Assembly: GCF_003752465.1 (NCBI RefSeq)
Contig: NZ_RKHJ01000001.1
Location: 1,736,001-1,800,000 of the forward strand
Source: Agrococcus jenensis
Lineage (GTDB): Bacteria; Actinomycetota; Actinomycetes; Actinomycetales; Microbacteriaceae
Direction of reading: 5' to 3'
Length of the DNA: 64,000 nt
Shown here: positions 51,944-61,069 of the stretch, piece by piece
Layout of the letters: the number at the start of each line of letters is the position of its first letter
How positions within the stretch are numbered: position 1 is the stretch's first letter
Position numbers and translations under genes: made by a program
Notes under the pieces: generated by a model
Database searches by the model: none
The model's input: only the letters and a program-made list of their open reading frames with translations
Told to the model about the DNA's origin: nothing

Positions 51944-53380
51944 ATGACCACCACGCTCATCCGCGGCGGCACCGTCGTGTCGGCCACCGGCAGCTCCCTC
52001 GCCGACGTGCTCGTCGACGGCGAGACGATCCGCGCTGTCCTCGCGCCCGGCAGCGAGCTGCTCGGCGTCGACCTCGCCCGCTCCGTCGACCGCGTCATCG
52101 ACGCCACCGGCAAGTACGTCATCCCCGGCGGCATCGACGCGCACACCCACATGGAGCTGCCGTTCGGCGGCACCGCCGCGAGCGACACCTTCGAGACGGG
52201 CACGCGCGCCGCCGCCTGGGGCGGCACGACCACGATCATCGACTTCGCGGTGCAGACGTACGGCCAGCGGATCGAGGACGGCCTCGCCGCGTGGCACGAG
52301 AAGGCGGCCGGGCAGTGCGCCATCGACTACGGCTTCCACCAGATCGTCGGCGACGTCAACGAGGCGTCGCTCACGGCGCTCCGCGGCCTCGCCGACGAGG
52401 GCATCTCGAGCTACAAGCTGTTCATGGCCTACCCGGGCGTCTTCTACTCCGACGACGCGCAGATCCTCAAGGCCATGCAGGTCGCGGCCGACACCGGACT
52501 CATGACGATGATGCACGCCGAGAACGGGCCGGCGATCGACGTGCTCGTGCAGCAGCTGCTCGCCCAGGGCAAGAGCGACCCCTACTTCCACGGCGTCGCG
52601 CGCGCCTGGCAGATGGAGGAGGAGGCCACGCACCGGGCGATCATGCTCGCGAACCTCACCGGCGCGCCGCTCTACGTCGTGCACGTGAGCGCGAAGCAGG
52701 CGGTCGCGCAGCTCGCCGCGGCCCGCGACGCCGGGCAGAACGTCTTCGGCGAGACGTGCCCGCAGTACCTCTACCTCTCGCTCGAGGAGCAGCTCGGCGC
52801 CCGCAGCGACGAGTGGGGCGACTTCGAGGGCGCGAAGTGGGTCTGCTCGACGCCGCTGCGCTCGAAGCACGAGCACCACCAGGACGAGCTGTGGAGCGCG
52901 CTGCGCACGAACGACATCCAGATGGTGTCGACCGACCACTGCCCCTTCTGCATGAAGGACCAGAAGGAGCTCGGCCGCGGCGACTTCTCGAAGATCCCGA
53001 ACGGCATCGGCTCGGTCGAGCACCGCATGGACCTGCTGTACCAGGGCGTCGTCGACGGCCACATCTCGCTCGAGCGCTGGGTCGAGATCACCGCGACGAC
53101 CCCCGCGCGCATGTTCGGCCTGTACGGGAAGAAGGGCGTCATCCAGCCCGGCGCCGACGCCGACATCGTCGTCTACGACCCGGCAGGCCACACGTCGATC
53201 GGCGTGGAGCAGACGCACCACATGAACATGGACTACTCCGCCTGGGAGGGGTTCGAGATCGACGGGCACGTCGACACCGTGCTGAGCCGCGGCCGCGTCG
53301 TCGTCGACGACCGGCAGTACCTCGGGCGAGCCGGCGACGGCTCGTTCGTGAAGCGCGGCCTGAGCCAGTACCTGCTGTGA
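51944..53380 (+). CDS. hydA: Dihydropyrimidinase / D-hydantoinase
   Basis: A 478-residue cyclic amidohydrolase that opens dihydrouracil, dihydrothymine or 5-substituted hydantoins. Metal ligands are His-x-His in DAHTHMELPFGG near residue 60, the carboxylated Lys in SSYKLFMAYPG near residue 150, and later His residues in MMHAENG and VVHVSAKQ, plus Asp in STDHCPF near residue 328. All are family-typical. It lies between the beta-ureidopropionase and the LLM oxidoreductase and is the second step of reductive pyrimidine breakdown. Confidence 0.93.
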   Translation: MTTTLIRGGTVVSATGSSLADVLVDGETIRAVLAPGSELLGVDLARSVDRVIDATGKYVIPGGIDAHTHMELPFGGTAASDTFETGTRAAAWGGTTTIIDFAVQTYGQRIEDGLAAWHEKAAGQCAIDYGFHQIVGDVNEASLTALRGLADEGISSYKLFMAYPGVFYSDDAQILKAMQVAADTGLMTMMHAENGPAIDVLVQQLLAQGKSDPYFHGVARAWQMEEEATHRAIMLANLTGAPLYVVHVSAKQAVAQLAAARDAGQNVFGETCPQYLYLSLEEQLGARSDEWGDFEGAKWVCSTPLRSKHEHHQDELWSALRTNDIQMVSTDHCPFCMKDQKELGRGDFSKIPNGIGSVEHRMDLLYQGVVDGHISLERWVEITATTPARMFGLYGKKGVIQPGADADIVVYDPAGHTSIGVEQTHHMNMDYSAWEGFEIDGHVDTVLSRGRVVVDDRQYLGRAGDGSFVKRGLSQYLL

Positions 53381-53420
53381 TGCGCATCCCTGCGGCCAGA
53401 CCCGCGCGACGACGAGGAGC

Positions 53421-54440
53421 ATGATGGAGTTCGGCGCCGTCTTCCAGACCAACCCGCCCGCGAGCCGCTTCGTGCAGCTCGCCCAGCTCGCCGAGGTGCA
53501 CGGCTTCAGCCACGTGTGGTCGTTCGACAGCCACGTGCTGTGGCAGGAGCCGTACGTGATCCTCTCGGCGGCGCTCGCGGCGACCCGTCGCGTGACCGTC
53601 GGGCCGTTCGTCACGAACCCCGCGACGCGCGACTGGAGCGTCACCGCCTCCACGTTCGCGACGCTCAACGAGATGTACGGCAACCGCACCATCTGCGGCA
53701 TCGGGCGCGGCGACTCCGCGGTGCGCGTCTCGGGCGGCGAGCCGACGACGCTCAAGGAGCTGCGGCAGGCCGTGCACGTCATCCGCGAGCTCGGCTCGAG
53801 CCGCGCCGTCGAGGTCGGCGGCGTGACGCTGCGGCTGCCCTGGTCGCACGGCTCGGAGCTGCCGGTGTGGGTCGCCGCCTATGGGCCGCTCGCGCTCAAG
53901 CTCGCGGGGGAGGTCGCCGACGGCTTCATCCTGCAGCTCGCCGACCCCGAGATCACGAAGTGGATGATCGAGCGGGTGCGGACCGCGGCGAGCGACGCGG
54001 GCCGCGACCCGATGTCGATCAGGATCTGCGTGGCCGGGCCCGCCTACGTCGGCGACGACCTCGACCACCAGCGCGAGCAGTCGCGCTGGTTCGGCGGCAT
54101 GGTCGGCAACCACGTCGCCGACATCGTGGCGAAGTACGGCAAGGGCAGCGCGATCCCCGAGGATCTGGCGAGTTACATCGAGTCGCGCACCGGCTACGAC
54201 TACAACACCCACGGCAAGGCCGACAACGACCACGTCGACTTCGTGCCGGATGCGATCGTCGACCGGTTCTGCGTGCTCGGCACCGCGGACGACCACATCG
54301 AGAAGCTCACCCGGCTGCGGGAGCTCGGCGTCGACCAGTTCGCGGCCTACGTCATGCACGACGACAAGGAGGAGACGCTCCGCCAGTACGGCGAGCGGAT
54401 CATCCCGGCGCTCCGCGAGACCGCCAAGGCGAGGTCGTGA
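53421..54440 (+). CDS. LLM class F420-dependent oxidoreductase (TIGR03842-like)
   Basis: A 339-residue luciferase-like monooxygenase-fold protein. The N-terminal FGAVFQTNPPASRFVQLAQL, VWSFDSHVLWQEPYV and GPFVTNPATRDWSV segments match the F420-dependent subgroup often encoded beside dihydropyrimidinase in actinobacteria. F420 genes are 3-12 kb away. No PreA/PreT-type dihydropyrimidine dehydrogenase is present here, so F420H2-dependent reduction of the pyrimidine ring is a candidate role. A RutA-like FMN oxygenase is the alternative, but it would make dihydropyrimidinase redundant. GAGGAG precedes ATG 53421 and ATG 53424. Confidence 0.83.
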   Translation: MMEFGAVFQTNPPASRFVQLAQLAEVHGFSHVWSFDSHVLWQEPYVILSAALAATRRVTVGPFVTNPATRDWSVTASTFATLNEMYGNRTICGIGRGDSAVRVSGGEPTTLKELRQAVHVIRELGSSRAVEVGGVTLRLPWSHGSELPVWVAAYGPLALKLAGEVADGFILQLADPEITKWMIERVRTAASDAGRDPMSIRICVAGPAYVGDDLDHQREQSRWFGGMVGNHVADIVAKYGKGSAIPEDLASYIESRTGYDYNTHGKADNDHVDFVPDAIVDRFCVLGTADDHIEKLTRLRELGVDQFAAYVMHDDKEETLRQYGERIIPALRETAKARS

Positions 54441-54444
54441 CCGC

Positions 54445-55314
54445 ATGAGGGCTCGGGGCGCGCGACCGCTGCTGCTCGGAGCCCTCGGCGCGCTCGGGCT
54501 CGCCGCGCTCTGGGAGCTCTACAAGGCGCTCGGGCCGGCGGAGGGCGTCGCGCTCGGCGGCACGGTGCTGCTGCCGCGCACGACCGACCTGGCGATGCCG
54601 CACGTGTGGGACTCCGTCGCCCGTGCCTTCCAGCCCGCGACCGGCGCGGCGGGCGAGCTGGTCGTCGTCGCCGTCGCCCGTGCCGCGGCGCAGACGCTCG
54701 GCACCGCCGCGATCGGGCTGCTGCTCGGCGCGGTCGTCGGCGTGCTGCTCGCGCTCGTGATGCAGCGCTTCCGGCTCGCCGACCGCGCGATGCTGCCGTG
54801 GCTCATCCTCAGCCAGACGGTGCCGCTCATCGCGCTCGCGCCGCTCGTCGTCGCGTGGGGCGGGCGGCTCGAGCTCGGCGCGCTGCAGTGGGAGCGGTGG
54901 ATGAGCGTGGCCGTGATCGCCTCGTACCTCGCGTTCTTCCCGATCGCGATCGGCACGCTGCGCGGGCTCCGCGCGCCCGAGCAGGAGCACCTCGACCTGT
55001 TCCGCGCGCAGGGGGTCGGCTGGTGGGGCACGCTGCGGTTCCTGCGGCTGCCCGCCGCCGTGCCGCAGCTGCTGTCGTCGCTGCGGCTGGGCGCCGCGAC
55101 CGCGATCATCGGCACCGTCGTCGCCGAGGTGTCCACGGGCGCGCGCGGCGGCATCGGCCGGCTCATCGTCGAGTACGCGCAGTCGGGCTCCTCGGATCCC
55201 GCGAAGGCCTGGGCGCCGATCGCGGGCGCCGTCGTCATGGGCCTCGTCGCGGCGGGCATCGTCGCGCTCGCGGGGCTCGCGCTCCGCGACTACCGGAGAG
55301 CGGAGGCGCGATGA
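54445..55314 (+). CDS. ABC transporter permease (NitT/TauT type)
   Basis: A 289-residue permease with about six membrane spans. The coupling motif sits in the APEQEHLDLFRAQGVGWWGTL stretch near residue 180, a variant of the binding-protein-dependent EAA loop. It starts 5 bp after the LLM gene and overlaps the ATPase gene by ATGA. Two different permease subunits (this one and 56123) flank the single ATPase gene, so the transporter is probably a heterodimer importing a pyrimidine or hydantoin-like compound. Confidence 0.88.
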   Translation: MRARGARPLLLGALGALGLAALWELYKALGPAEGVALGGTVLLPRTTDLAMPHVWDSVARAFQPATGAAGELVVVAVARAAAQTLGTAAIGLLLGAVVGVLLALVMQRFRLADRAMLPWLILSQTVPLIALAPLVVAWGGRLELGALQWERWMSVAVIASYLAFFPIAIGTLRGLRAPEQEHLDLFRAQGVGWWGTLRFLRLPAAVPQLLSSLRLGAATAIIGTVVAEVSTGARGGIGRLIVEYAQSGSSDPAKAWAPIAGAVVMGLVAAGIVALAGLALRDYRRAEAR

Positions 55315-56126
55315 GCGCGGTCGAGGTGGCGGACGTCACGAAGGTGTTCGAGACGAAGGCCGGCAGGGCGGCGAGCACCGTGCGCGCGCTCGACGCCGTG
55401 AGCCTCACGGTCGCCGAGGGCGAGTTCGTCGCCCTCATCGGGCCCTCCGGCTGCGGCAAGTCGACGCTCATGCGGCTCATCGCCGACCTCGACGAGCCGA
55501 GCGCCGGCGAGGTGCGCGTCTTCGGCATGCCGGCGCGCCAGGCGCGGCTCGAGCGCGCCTACGGCATCGCCTTCCAGCAGTCCGGCCTGCTGCCGTGGCG
55601 CACGGTGCGCGCCAATGTCGAGCTCCCGCTGCAGCTGCACGGCGCATCCGCCGCCGACCGCCGTGCCCGCGCCGACGAGCTCATCGAGCTCGTCGGGCTC
55701 GCGGAGTTCGCCGACCGGCACCCCGACCAGCTCTCCGGCGGCATGCAGCAGCGCGTCGCGATCGCCCGCGCGCTCGCCGAGCACCCGCGGCTGCTGCTCA
55801 TGGACGAGCCGTTCGGCGCGCTCGACGAGATGACGCGCGAGCGGCTGCAGGGCGAGCTGCTGCGCATCCGCGCCGAGACCGGCGCGGCCGTCGTCTTCGT
55901 GACCCACTCCATCCCCGAGGCCGTCTTCCTCGCCGACCGGGTGGTCGTGATGAGCCCGCGGCCCGGTCGCATCACCGACGTCGTCACGGTCGAGCGCGCG
56001 CCCGTCGCGAGCGCCGCCGACGACGCGGTGCGCGAGACGGAAGCGTTCTTCCGCTCGGTCACGTCCGTGCGGGAGGCGCTACACGGCCGGGAGGGCGCCG
56101 CGCCGCGCGGGGCGGAGGCGCGATGA
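55311..56126 (+). CDS. ABC transporter ATP-binding protein (NitT/TauT type)
   Basis: A 271-residue ATPase. Walker A is GPSGCGKSTLM near residue 43, the Q-loop FQQSGLLPWRTV, signature LSGGMQQRVAIARAL near residue 142, Walker B LLLMDEPFGALDEMTR and switch VTHSIPEA. The sequence is of the SsuB/TauB/ThiZ group that works with NMT1-like receptors. Overlaps with both permease genes show tight coupling. Confidence 0.93.
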   Translation: MSAVEVADVTKVFETKAGRAASTVRALDAVSLTVAEGEFVALIGPSGCGKSTLMRLIADLDEPSAGEVRVFGMPARQARLERAYGIAFQQSGLLPWRTVRANVELPLQLHGASAADRRARADELIELVGLAEFADRHPDQLSGGMQQRVAIARALAEHPRLLLMDEPFGALDEMTRERLQGELLRIRAETGAAVVFVTHSIPEAVFLADRVVVMSPRPGRITDVVTVERAPVASAADDAVRETEAFFRSVTSVREALHGREGAAPRGAEAR

Positions 56127-56908
56127 CCGGCGCGCACTGGACCGACCGCGGCTGGGTGCGGATCGCCGCACCCGCAGCGCTCGGCGTGGCCGCGCTCGCG
56201 CTCTGGGAGGTCGGCGTGCGAGCGCTCGAGATCCAGCCCTACCTGCTGCCCGCGCCGAGCGCGATCCTCGCCCAGCTGCAGGCGGCGATCGCCGGCGTCG
56301 CGCAGGCCGCGCTCGCGACCGGCAGGAACGCCCTCGTCGGGCTGCTGCTCGGCGCGGTCGTGGCGGTCGTGGTCGCCGCGCTCGCCGCGCGCGTGCGCTG
56401 GCTCGACCAGGTCGTCGCGCCGCTCGTCGCCGCGATCGCGGTCGTGCCGATCGTCGCGCTCGCGCCGGTGCTGCAGACGATGTACGGCGCGACGAGCGAG
56501 ATGCCGCGCATCATCGTCGTCGCGATCGCCTCGTTCGTGCCGGTCTTCATCACCACCCTGCGCGGGCTGCGCCAGGTGCGCCCCGTGCACCGCGACCTCA
56601 TGCGCGCCTACGGGGCGAGCGGCTGGCAGGCGACGCGGATGGTGACCATGCCCGGCGCCGTGCCCTTCGTGTTCGCCGGGCTCACGATCGCCTCGTCGGT
56701 CGCGGTGATCTCCGCGATCGTTGCCGAGTACTTCGGCGGCCTGCAGAACGGCCTCGGCAGCCGCATCGCGAGCGCCGCCGCCCAGTCCGGCTACGCCCGC
56801 GCCTGGGCGTACGTCGTCGCCGCGATCGCGCTCGGCCTCATCTTCTACACCGTCACGCTCCTGCTCGAGCGTCTCGCGAGCCGCTGGGCCCGCATCCCCG
56901 TCGGCTGA
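56123..56908 (+). CDS. ABC transporter permease (NitT/TauT type)
   Basis: A 261-residue permease with about six membrane spans and the EAA-type loop MRAYGASGWQATRMVTMPGA near residue 155. IQPYLLPAPSAILAQL after the first span is typical of the SsuC/ThiX branch. It overlaps the ATPase gene by ATGA and is followed, after 86 bp, by the substrate-binding protein gene. It forms the translocation pore with the permease at 54445. Confidence 0.9.
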   Translation: MTGAHWTDRGWVRIAAPAALGVAALALWEVGVRALEIQPYLLPAPSAILAQLQAAIAGVAQAALATGRNALVGLLLGAVVAVVVAALAARVRWLDQVVAPLVAAIAVVPIVALAPVLQTMYGATSEMPRIIVVAIASFVPVFITTLRGLRQVRPVHRDLMRAYGASGWQATRMVTMPGAVPFVFAGLTIASSVAVISAIVAEYFGGLQNGLGSRIASAAAQSGYARAWAYVVAAIALGLIFYTVTLLLERLASRWARIPVG

Positions 56909-56994
56909 CGCGCTCGCGCGCCCAGCCCGATCCGCACGGCCACATCCGCACCACCAGCACCTGCACCACCAGCACCCACCCCGAGGAGCCCACC

Positions 56995-58170
56995 ATGCAC
57001 CGTTCCGCACCGCCGTCCGCGTCGCGCAGCCGCCGCCGCGCCGTCCTCGCCGCCGCCGCAGCCGTCGCATCCGCCGTGCTCGTCGCCTGCTCCACCGGCG
57101 CCGCACCCACCGAGTCCGAGAGCGCCGGCGCCGACGGCGAGCTGACCCCCGTGACGCTGCAGCTGCAGTGGTTCGCGCAGGGCCAGTTCGCCGGCTACTA
57201 CGCGGCCGTCGACCAGGGCTTCTACGAGGCGGCCGGGCTCGACGTGACGATCACGGAGGGCGGTGCCGACATCGTGCCGCAGACCGTGCTCGCCGACGGG
57301 GGCGCCGACTTCGCGATCGCGTGGGTGCCGAAGGCGCTCGCGAGCCGCGAGCAGGGCGCCATGATCACCGACGTCGCGCAGATCTTCCAGCGCTCGGGCA
57401 CGCTGCAGGTCTCGTTCGCCGACGCCGGCATCGACTCGGTCGAGGACCTCGCCGGCAAGAACGTCGGCTCGTGGGGCTTCGGCAACGAGTTCGAGCTGTT
57501 CGCCGCGCTCACCGAGGCCGGCCTCGACCCGATGACCGACGTCACGCTCGTGCAGCAGGCGTTCGACATGTCGGGCCTGCTCGCCGGCGACATCGACGCC
57601 GCGCAGGCGATGACCTACAACGAGTACGCGCAGCTGCTCGAGAGCGTCGACCCCGAGACGGGCGAGCTCTACACGGCCGACGACTTCTCGGTGCTCGACT
57701 GGAACGACGTCGGCACCGCGATGCTGCAGGACGCCATCTGGGCATCGAGCGAGCGGCTCGAGGACCCGGAGTTCGAGGCCACCACGGTCGCGTTCATCAA
57801 GGCCTCGATCGAGGGCTGGCTCTACGCGCGCGACAACCCCGAGGAGGCGGCGCAGATCGTCGTCGACGCCGGCAGCCAGCTCGGCGCCTCGCACCAGCTG
57901 TGGATGGTGAACGAGACGAACAGCCTCATCTGGCCGTCCGAGGACGGCATCGGCATGATCGACGAGGATGCCTGGGAGCAGACGGTCGACATCGCCATGA
58001 GCACACGCAACCAGGACGGCGCGACGGTGCTCACCGCCGCGCCCGACGACGGCGCGTGGACGAATGAGTACGTCGAGCAGGCGCTCGAGCAGCTCGAGGC
58101 CGAGGGCGTCGACGTCACCGGCGAGGACTTCGCGCCGATCGAGGTCGAGCTGCAGGAGGGCGGCCAGTAG
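56995..58170 (+). CDS. ABC transporter substrate-binding lipoprotein (NMT1/THI5-like)
   Basis: A 391-residue receptor. The signal sequence has arginines (RSRRRAVL), a hydrophobic core and lipobox LVAC with Cys32. The mature domain begins TLQLQWFAQGQFAGYYAAVD, the NMT1/ThiY hallmark for pyrimidine or similar heterocycle binding, then DIVPQTVLADGGADFAIAW. CGAGGAG lies 8 nt before the ATG. The 86-bp gap upstream, with a tandem GCACCACCAGCACC repeat (56948-56977), is the only large gap in the operon. The ligand is probably a pyrimidine, dihydropyrimidine or hydantoin. Confidence 0.9.
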   Translation: MHRSAPPSASRSRRRAVLAAAAAVASAVLVACSTGAAPTESESAGADGELTPVTLQLQWFAQGQFAGYYAAVDQGFYEAAGLDVTITEGGADIVPQTVLADGGADFAIAWVPKALASREQGAMITDVAQIFQRSGTLQVSFADAGIDSVEDLAGKNVGSWGFGNEFELFAALTEAGLDPMTDVTLVQQAFDMSGLLAGDIDAAQAMTYNEYAQLLESVDPETGELYTADDFSVLDWNDVGTAMLQDAIWASSERLEDPEFEATTVAFIKASIEGWLYARDNPEEAAQIVVDAGSQLGASHQLWMVNETNSLIWPSEDGIGMIDEDAWEQTVDIAMSTRNQDGATVLTAAPDDGAWTNEYVEQALEQLEAEGVDVTGEDFAPIEVELQEGGQ

Positions 58171-58228
58171 CGCTCGGTAGAGTCCGGAGCGACCCGCGAC
58201 CCTACGACTGCGTGACCGAGGAGCGACC

Positions 58229-59533
58229 ATGACGAGTCCCGACCCCGACGGCGAGCGCGCCCGCGAGCTCGACCGGCTGATCCTGCACTCCTGGTCGAAG
58301 CACGGGACGACGAATCCGTTCACGGTCGCGCGCGGCGAGGGCGTGCGGCTGTGGGACTACGACGGGCGCGAGTACCTCGACTTCTCGAGCCAGCTCGTGA
58401 ACACGAACATCGGTCACGCGCACCCGCGGGTCGTCGAGGCCATCCAGCGGCAGGCGGCGGAGCTCGCGACCGTCGCCCCGGCCACGACGAACCTGCGGCG
58501 CGGGGAGGCGGCCGAGCGCATCCTGTCGACGATCGACGACATGGCCGCGGTGTTCTTCACGAACGGCGGTGCGGATGCCGTCGAGAACGCCATCCGGATG
58601 GCGCGCATCCACACCGGTCGCGCGAAGGTGCTCTCGCACTACCGCTCGTACCACGGCAACACCGGCGCGGCGGTGAACGCGACCGGCGACCACCGCCGGG
58701 TGGGCAACGAGTTCTCGACCGGCCACGTGCACTGCTTCGGCCCCTTCCTGTACCGCTCGGAGTTCTGGGCGGAGAGCGAGGAGCAGGAGTGCGAGCGGGC
58801 GCTGCAGCACGCGCGGCGCGTGATCGAGGCGGAGGGGCCGTCGACGTTCGCGGCGATCCTCGTCGAGTCGGTGCCGGGCACCGCGGGCATCCTGGTGCCG
58901 CCGGCCGGGTACCTGCAGGGGCTGCGCGAGCTCGCCGACCGGCATGGCATCGTGCTCATCCTCGACGAGGTGATGGCGGGCTTCGGCCGCACGGGCCGCT
59001 GGTTCGCGCACCAGCACGACGGCGTCCGCCCCGACCTCGTCACCTTCGCGAAGGGCGTGAACTCCGGCTACGTGCCTGTCGGCGGCGTCATCATGGCGGA
59101 GCACATCCTCGACACCTTCCGCGAGCGGGCCATCCCCGGCGGGCTCACCTACGCGGGCCACCCGCTCGCGGCGGCGTCGATCGTCGCGTCGATCGACGCG
59201 ATGCGCGAGGAGCGGATCGTCGAGCATGCCGCGCACCTCGGCGCCGACATCCTGGGGCCGGGGCTCGCGGCGCTCGCCGAGCGGCACGCCGTCATCGGCG
59301 AGGTCCGCGGCCGAGGCTGCTTCTGGGCGCTCGACCTGGTCGCCGACCGCGCCACGCGCGAGCCGGTCGACGCATCCGTCGTCGCGCAGCTCAAGGGGCT
59401 GCTGATGGAGCGCGGCTACGTGCCGTTCGCCGCCGACAACCGCCTGCACGTCGTGCCGCCGCTCGTGATGGGTGACGACGACGCCCGGGCGGGCCTCGCG
59501 ATCCTCGACGAGGCCTTCGCCGCCCTCTCGTGA
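58229..59533 (+). CDS. Class III aminotransferase, probable beta-alanine aminotransferase
   Basis: A 434-residue PLP-dependent fold-type I aminotransferase. The PLP-binding Lys is residue 275 in TFAKGVNSGYVP; upstream are FFTNGGADAVENAIRMAR near residue 110 and ILDEVMAGFGRTGRWF near residue 245. As the last gene of the pyrimidine operon it most likely transfers the amino group of beta-alanine to a keto acid, giving malonate semialdehyde. An omega-amino acid or gamma-aminobutyrate substrate is possible. AGGAG lies 7 nt before the ATG. Confidence 0.9.
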   Translation: MTSPDPDGERARELDRLILHSWSKHGTTNPFTVARGEGVRLWDYDGREYLDFSSQLVNTNIGHAHPRVVEAIQRQAAELATVAPATTNLRRGEAAERILSTIDDMAAVFFTNGGADAVENAIRMARIHTGRAKVLSHYRSYHGNTGAAVNATGDHRRVGNEFSTGHVHCFGPFLYRSEFWAESEEQECERALQHARRVIEAEGPSTFAAILVESVPGTAGILVPPAGYLQGLRELADRHGIVLILDEVMAGFGRTGRWFAHQHDGVRPDLVTFAKGVNSGYVPVGGVIMAEHILDTFRERAIPGGLTYAGHPLAAASIVASIDAMREERIVEHAAHLGADILGPGLAALAERHAVIGEVRGRGCFWALDLVADRATREPVDASVVAQLKGLLMERGYVPFAADNRLHVVPPLVMGDDDARAGLAILDEAFAALS

Positions 59534-59536
59534 ATC

Positions 59537-59599
59537 CTCAACGGAGCAGCTGGTGACGCGAGGGCACTATCCCCTCGTGCAGCCAGTCGCTCCGTTGAG
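59537..59599. repeat. Intergenic hairpin with CTCAACG arm tips, divergent copy
   Basis: Perfect 11-bp outer arms, 59537-59547 and 59589-59599, begin CTCAACGGAGC and end GCTCCGTTGAG. Inside, a second imperfect stem pairs CTGG...GCGAGGG with CCCCTCG...CCAG around an ACTAT loop. Arm tips match the CTCAACG family at 80-142 and 5933-5999, but the interior differs. It starts 3 bp after the aminotransferase stop, a terminator-like position. Confidence 0.72.
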
Positions 59600-59632
59600 A
59601 GTTCTCCGCGAGGGACTGGCAGACTCGGACGC

Positions 59633-60361
59633 ATGAGCATCCATCTGCTGGGCGGCGGCGACGCCGACGACGAGTCGCGCTGGACCGGCCGCTTCGTCGC
59701 CGAGGCCCGCGAGCGCGCCGAGGGCGCACCCGTGATCGTGGTCGTGCTGTGGGCCGCGGATGCGGCCGAGGGCGAGACCTGGCACGACGACTACCGCGCC
59801 GACCTCGTCAAGCTCGGCGCGGGGGAGGTGCGCATCGTGCAGCTCACCGCCGAGCGCACGCTGCTGCCCACGGACCTCGGCGGCGCCGACGGCATCTTCA
59901 TCGGCGGTGGGCTCACGCCCGGCTACCACGCGGCCGTCATGCCGGCCGCCGACACCATCCGCGGCCTCGTCTCGACCGGCGTGCCCTACGCCGGCTACTC
60001 CGCGGGCGCGATGATCGCCGGCGACGTCGCGCTGCTGGGCGGCTGGCGCATCGGCGGCGTGCCCGTCGTGGCACAGGCGAGCGCGGAGGGGCTCGACGAC
60101 GTCACGCTCGACGCGGGCCTCGGGCTCGTCGACCTCGTCGTCGACGTACACGCGGCGCAGTACGGCACCGTCTCGCGGGCGATCGCGATCGTCGCGGCGG
60201 GCCTCGCCGACCGGGTCGTCGCGATCGACGAGTGCACCTCCCTCATCGTCGGCGCCGGTGGCCTCGAGGTCGCGGGCGACGGCAGCGTCTGGACCGCCGA
60301 CCGCGCCGGCGACACCGACCGGGTCACGGTCGCCGTGCTCGCCGCAGCTCCCGCGGCATGA
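59633..60361 (+). CDS. Peptidase S51-like (type 1 glutamine amidotransferase fold) protein
   Basis: A 242-residue protein of the peptidase E/cyanophycinase-like group. The nucleophile Ser is in [11 protein letters not shown] near residue 122, preceded by [12 protein letters not shown], the oxyanion region. His and acid residues of the triad are not clear; DVHAAQYG may supply the His. Family members cleave Asp-X dipeptides or cyanophycin. A CAGACT box 7 nt before the ATG may give a leaderless transcript. It overlaps ung by ATGA. Confidence 0.8.
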   Translation: MSIHLLGGGDADDESRWTGRFVAEARERAEGAPVIVVVLWAADAAEGETWHDDYRADLVKLGAGEVRIVQLTAERTLLPTDLGGADGIFIGGGLTPGYHAAVMPAADTIRGLVSTGVPYAGYSAGAMIAGDVALLGGWRIGGVPVVAQASAEGLDDVTLDAGLGLVDLVVDVHAAQYGTVSRAIAIVAAGLADRVVAIDECTSLIVGAGGLEVAGDGSVWTADRAGDTDRVTVAVLAAAPAA

Positions 60362-61068
60362 CCGTCGCGCCGCTCCGCGAGCTCGTCGACGCAGGCTGGG
60401 CCGAGGCGCTCGCGCCCGTCGAGCCCGTCGTGCGCGAGCTGGGGGAGCGGCTGCGGCGCGAGACCGCGGAGGGCCGCCCCTACCTGCCTGCGGGCGACGC
60501 GGTGCTGCGCGCGTTCCGGCAGCCGCTCGACGCCGTCCGCGTGCTCATCGTCGGCCAGGACCCATACCCGACGCCCGGGCACCCGATCGGGCTGTCGTTC
60601 GCGGTCGAGCGGCACGTGCGGCCGCTGCCGCGCTCGCTGCAGAACATCTACCGCGAGCTGCAGGACGACGTGGGGATCGAGCCGGCGCCGCACGGCGACC
60701 TCTCCGCCTGGGCCGACCAGGGCGTGCTGCTGCTCAACCGGGTGCTCACGGTCGGCGCGGGCGTCAGCGACTCGCATCGCGGCTGGGGATGGGAGCAGGT
60801 GACCGAGGCGGCGATCCGAGCGCTCGTCGCGCGCCGAGGCTCGGACGGCGAGCCGCTCCCGCTCGTCGCGATCCTGTGGGGCGCGAAGGCGCAGCTGCTC
60901 GCGCCGCTGCTCGGGGAGACGCCCGTCATCGCCTCCGCCCACCCGTCGCCGCTGTCGGCGAGTCGCGGGTTCTTCGGCTCGCGGCCCTTCTCGCGCGCCA
61001 ACGCGGCGCTCGAGGCGCAGGGCCCGGCCCCGATCGACTGGCGCATCCCCGTCGAGCGCGAGGCCTGA
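60358..61068 (+). CDS. ung: Uracil-DNA glycosylase
   Basis: A 236-residue family 1 uracil-DNA glycosylase that removes uracil from DNA. The water-activating motif is [14 protein letters not shown] near residue 65 with the catalytic Asp, the uracil pocket LLLNRVLTV near residue 125, and the Leu-loop motif [19 protein letters not shown] near residue 190 with the catalytic His. The ATGA overlap links it to the S51 gene upstream; the GNAT gene follows 1 bp after its stop. Confidence 0.96.
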   Translation: MTVAPLRELVDAGWAEALAPVEPVVRELGERLRRETAEGRPYLPAGDAVLRAFRQPLDAVRVLIVGQDPYPTPGHPIGLSFAVERHVRPLPRSLQNIYRELQDDVGIEPAPHGDLSAWADQGVLLLNRVLTVGAGVSDSHRGWGWEQVTEAAIRALVARRGSDGEPLPLVAILWGAKAQLLAPLLGETPVIASAHPSPLSASRGFFGSRPFSRANAALEAQGPAPIDWRIPVEREA

Positions 61069-61069
61069 C

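Noticed and set aside
53421..54440. RutA (FMN-dependent pyrimidine oxygenase) for the LLM protein.
   Set aside because: The operon contains dihydropyrimidinase and beta-ureidopropionase, which belong to the reductive route, and no RutB-F homologues are seen. Not excluded, only less likely.
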